Below are positions 62,555 through 64,000 of a stretch of DNA of 64,000 nucleotides, piece by piece. Source of the stretch: Scalindua sp964344685 (lineage in GTDB: Bacteria; Planctomycetota; Brocadiia; Brocadiales; Scalinduaceae); NCBI GenBank assembly GCA_964344685.1, contig CAYFOK010000011.1, positions 1 to 64,000 on the forward strand, in the 5' to 3' direction. Under the pieces are notes generated by a model. It worked only from the letters and a program-made list of their open reading frames with translations. It searched no databases and was not told the DNA's origin. Each line of letters begins with the position of its first letter. Position 1 is the first letter of the stretch. Position numbers and translations under genes: made by a program.

Positions 62555-63818
62555 CAGCCACCTTGAAAACACAAAATTCAGCACACATCGAACAGACATC
62601 AGCATTCTGTGGTGTGCCTTTCTCTCTGATTTTCCTGGCATGAGCAGGGTCAATACACGTTGAGAACTGTCCTTCCCAGTCACGCTTTCTCCTGAGCTGA
62701 GACATGGTTTTGTCCCATTCCCAGGCAGATTTTATACCTTTTGCAATATCAGCAGCATGAGCTGCAATACGAACCGCAATGACACCGTCATGCACATCCT
62801 GTGGTTTCGGCAGTCCCAGATGTTCTGTCGGCGTAACGTAACACAGGAAATCTGCTCCAGCGGATGCTGCAATAGCACCTCCTATTGCAGACGTGATATG
62901 ATCATATCCCGGAGCGATATCTGTTACAATCGGCCCGAGAACGTAAAACGGAGCACCTTTGCAAAGCTCCTTCTGTAACTGAATCTGAGACTGTATCTGA
63001 TTAAGGGGAACGTGTCCCGGACCCTCTACTATTACCTGTACGTCAGCATCCCATGCCCTCTGTGTAAGCTCCGCCAAAACGTTTAGTTCATAAATCTGAG
63101 CCCTGTCACAAGCATCCACTAAAGCGCCGGGTCTCAATGCATCTCCCAGACTCAAGGTTACATCGTATTCATGTGCAATAGATAAGATCTCGTCAAACTG
63201 TTCGTAAAGCGGGTTCTCTTTCTTATGAAAAGACATCCAGTCTACAAGAAAAGACCCTCCCCTGCTGACAACACCACATACCCTTTTCTGATCAATCAGA
63301 TGTTTCAAGACTCCATGTGTCGCGCCGCAATGAACTGTAATATAATCTATCCCATCCTCGCAATGACGCTTTATTGCATTAATCATACTTGAGGCTGTCA
63401 TATCTCTTACAGAATGCTTCTGCGTAACTGCATCAACAGCAGCTTCGTAGATAGGCACACTACCTATGGTAATCGAACAGTTTTCCATTATTTTCTGTCT
63501 GACTTCACGAAGATCTCCACCAGTACTGAGATCCATCACAGTGTCTGCCTGTGCTTCTTCAGCAGCTCGTAGTTTTTCCAGCTCCTCTTCCAATCCATGA
63601 TAGTCAGCTGACGTACCAATGTTTGCATTGACTTTAGTCCTGAGGTCCTTGCCGATACCACATATTTTATTTATCGAATGCTTCTTATTACATGGTATTA
63701 CGGCCTTTCCCTCAGCAATGTTTGACCTTAAAGTTTCTACATCGCAGTCCTCAAGCTGTGCAACCCGCTCCATCTCGGGTGTAATTTTATTTAACCTTGC
63801 CTGTTTTAACTGCGTCAT
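62535..63818 (-). CDS. thiC: phosphomethylpyrimidine synthase
   Basis: A radical SAM enzyme converting aminoimidazole ribotide to HMP-P, the pyrimidine part of thiamine. The 427-residue protein has the unusual C-terminal cluster motif CSMCAEFC (CxxCxxxxC). NIGTSADYHG, MDLSTGGDL, GDALRPGALVDACD and EGPGHVPLNQI are all typical. No TPP riboswitch could be seen upstream; a different folded leader is present. The amidotransferase gene follows with a 20-bp overlap. Confidence 0.96.
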   Translation of the reverse strand: MTQLKQARLNKITPEMERVAQLEDCDVETLRSNIAEGKAVIPCNKKHSINKICGIGKDLRTKVNANIGTSADYHGLEEELEKLRAAEEAQADTVMDLSTGGDLREVRQKIMENCSITIGSVPIYEAAVDAVTQKHSVRDMTASSMINAIKRHCEDGIDYITVHCGATHGVLKHLIDQKRVCGVVSRGGSFLVDWMSFHKKENPLYEQFDEILSIAHEYDVTLSLGDALRPGALVDACDRAQIYELNVLAELTQRAWDADVQVIVEGPGHVPLNQIQSQIQLQKELCKGAPFYVLGPIVTDIAPGYDHITSAIGGAIAASAGADFLCYVTPTEHLGLPKPQDVHDGVIAVRIAAHAADIAKGIKSAWEWDKTMSQLRRKRDWEGQFSTCIDPAHARKIREKGTPQNADVCSMCAEFCVFKVADEGTDN

Positions 63819-63862
63819 TTATATTTCTCCGTTTTCTCTTAAAAAATATTTTATTGCGAAAT

Positions 63863-63930
63863 ATCAAGTAGAGTTTTGCAGCCTCCCTTATGGAAGGACT
63901 CCAACACAAATTAATGGTACTGCACTTGAT
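63863..63930 (-). promoter_or_regulatory. folded leader upstream of thiC
   Basis: ATCAAGT (63863-63869) and ACTTGAT (63924-63930) pair. Inside, GCAG/CTGC and CCTT/AAGG (around CCAT) also pair on the minus strand. It is 45 nt from the thiC start. The TPP aptamer sequences (CUGAGA, and the GAA/CCUGAU and AAUGCC blocks) are absent, so this is not a recognised thiamine riboswitch. Confidence 0.45.
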
Positions 63931-64000
63931 TTTGAGCAACAAAAATACATTAATATGAAGCCGCAAGTGCATACAAACTCTCAACCTCTTTCTTGCTTAG

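Noticed and set aside
62555..62683. 43-residue N-terminal extension of the amidotransferase
   Set aside because: It overlaps thiC coding sequence in another frame; the inner ATG has a good ribosome binding site.
63819..64000. TPP riboswitch upstream of thiC
   Set aside because: The conserved aptamer blocks (CUGAGA, ACCUGAU and AAUGCC-GCG-AGGGA) are not present on the minus strand.
1..64000. CRISPR array, integrase, transposase or prophage
   Set aside because: No regular direct repeats with spacers and no mobile-element protein were found in any frame.

Overview
The window is AT-rich with short intergenic spaces and reads like the chromosome of an anaerobic ammonium-oxidising (anammox) planctomycete, most likely a Candidatus Scalindua- or Kuenenia-type organism. 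This is an inference from gene content. There is a Rieske/cytochrome b operon that also carries a hexaheme cytochrome c, an octaheme hydroxylamine-oxidoreductase-like protein and a porin. There is also a cytochrome cd1 nitrite reductase (nirS) followed by three radical SAM/SPASM genes of the heme d1 (NirJ/Ahb) type. No hydrazine synthase genes lie in the window, so the assignment is not proven.

Layout. 0.1-6.1 kb: a HAMP sensor fragment, GTP-type PEP carboxykinase, a LOG-family nucleosidase, two small exported proteins and a PilZ protein. 6.5-12.2 kb: signalling genes (bacteriohemerythrin, CNB-FHA protein, TIR-TPR protein), a lone radical SAM protein and MgtE. 12.6-20 kb (minus): the electron-transport operon Rieske - cyt b N-half - cyt b C-half - hexaheme c - octaheme HAO-like - porin. 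20.7-22.7 kb (plus): cupredoxin, HEAT-repeat lipoprotein and a cytochrome c'-like lipoprotein. 22.8-28 kb (minus): nirS, a terminator/attenuator, then three radical SAM genes. 28.8-43.1 kb (minus): EF-G-like GTPase, HisH, OmpA-like lipoprotein, prepilin peptidase, RecJ, a P-loop protein, NuoF- and NuoE-like diaphorase subunits, PurQ, a PurS-PurS-PurL fusion and TyrA. 43.4-50.1 kb (plus): AccA, PurN, a large TPR protein, a PilZ protein and a zinc-phospholipase-like protein. 50.2-53 kb: XRE regulator, response regulator, CBS protein, second hemerythrin. 53.5-53.7 kb: tRNA-Cys and tRNA-Leu. 53.8-64 kb: Lys-rich protein, PyrI-PyrB, ApgM, MiaB, a probable structured RNA, a small DNA-binding-like protein, a GGDEF-PilZ protein, CobO, a class I amidotransferase and ThiC.

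How it fits together. The bc-type operon and nirS look like parts of one nitrogen-respiring electron-transfer network. They also share a conserved 55-bp upstream element: two GACA-N3-TGTC palindromes whose centres are exactly 40 bp apart, at 20293-20347 and 28667-28721. This element is the strongest unexplained signal here. Other non-coding signals are a family of GNRA-loop hairpin repeats with compensatory stem changes, a GC-rich dispersed element that may have entered ORFs, several perfect palindromes upstream of regulators or biosynthetic genes, and a roughly 180-nt folded RNA candidate between miaB and a small gene. Several translation starts were moved inward because an upstream in-frame codon is itself part of a strong Shine-Dalgarno sequence (nirS, the octaheme gene, the third radical SAM gene).
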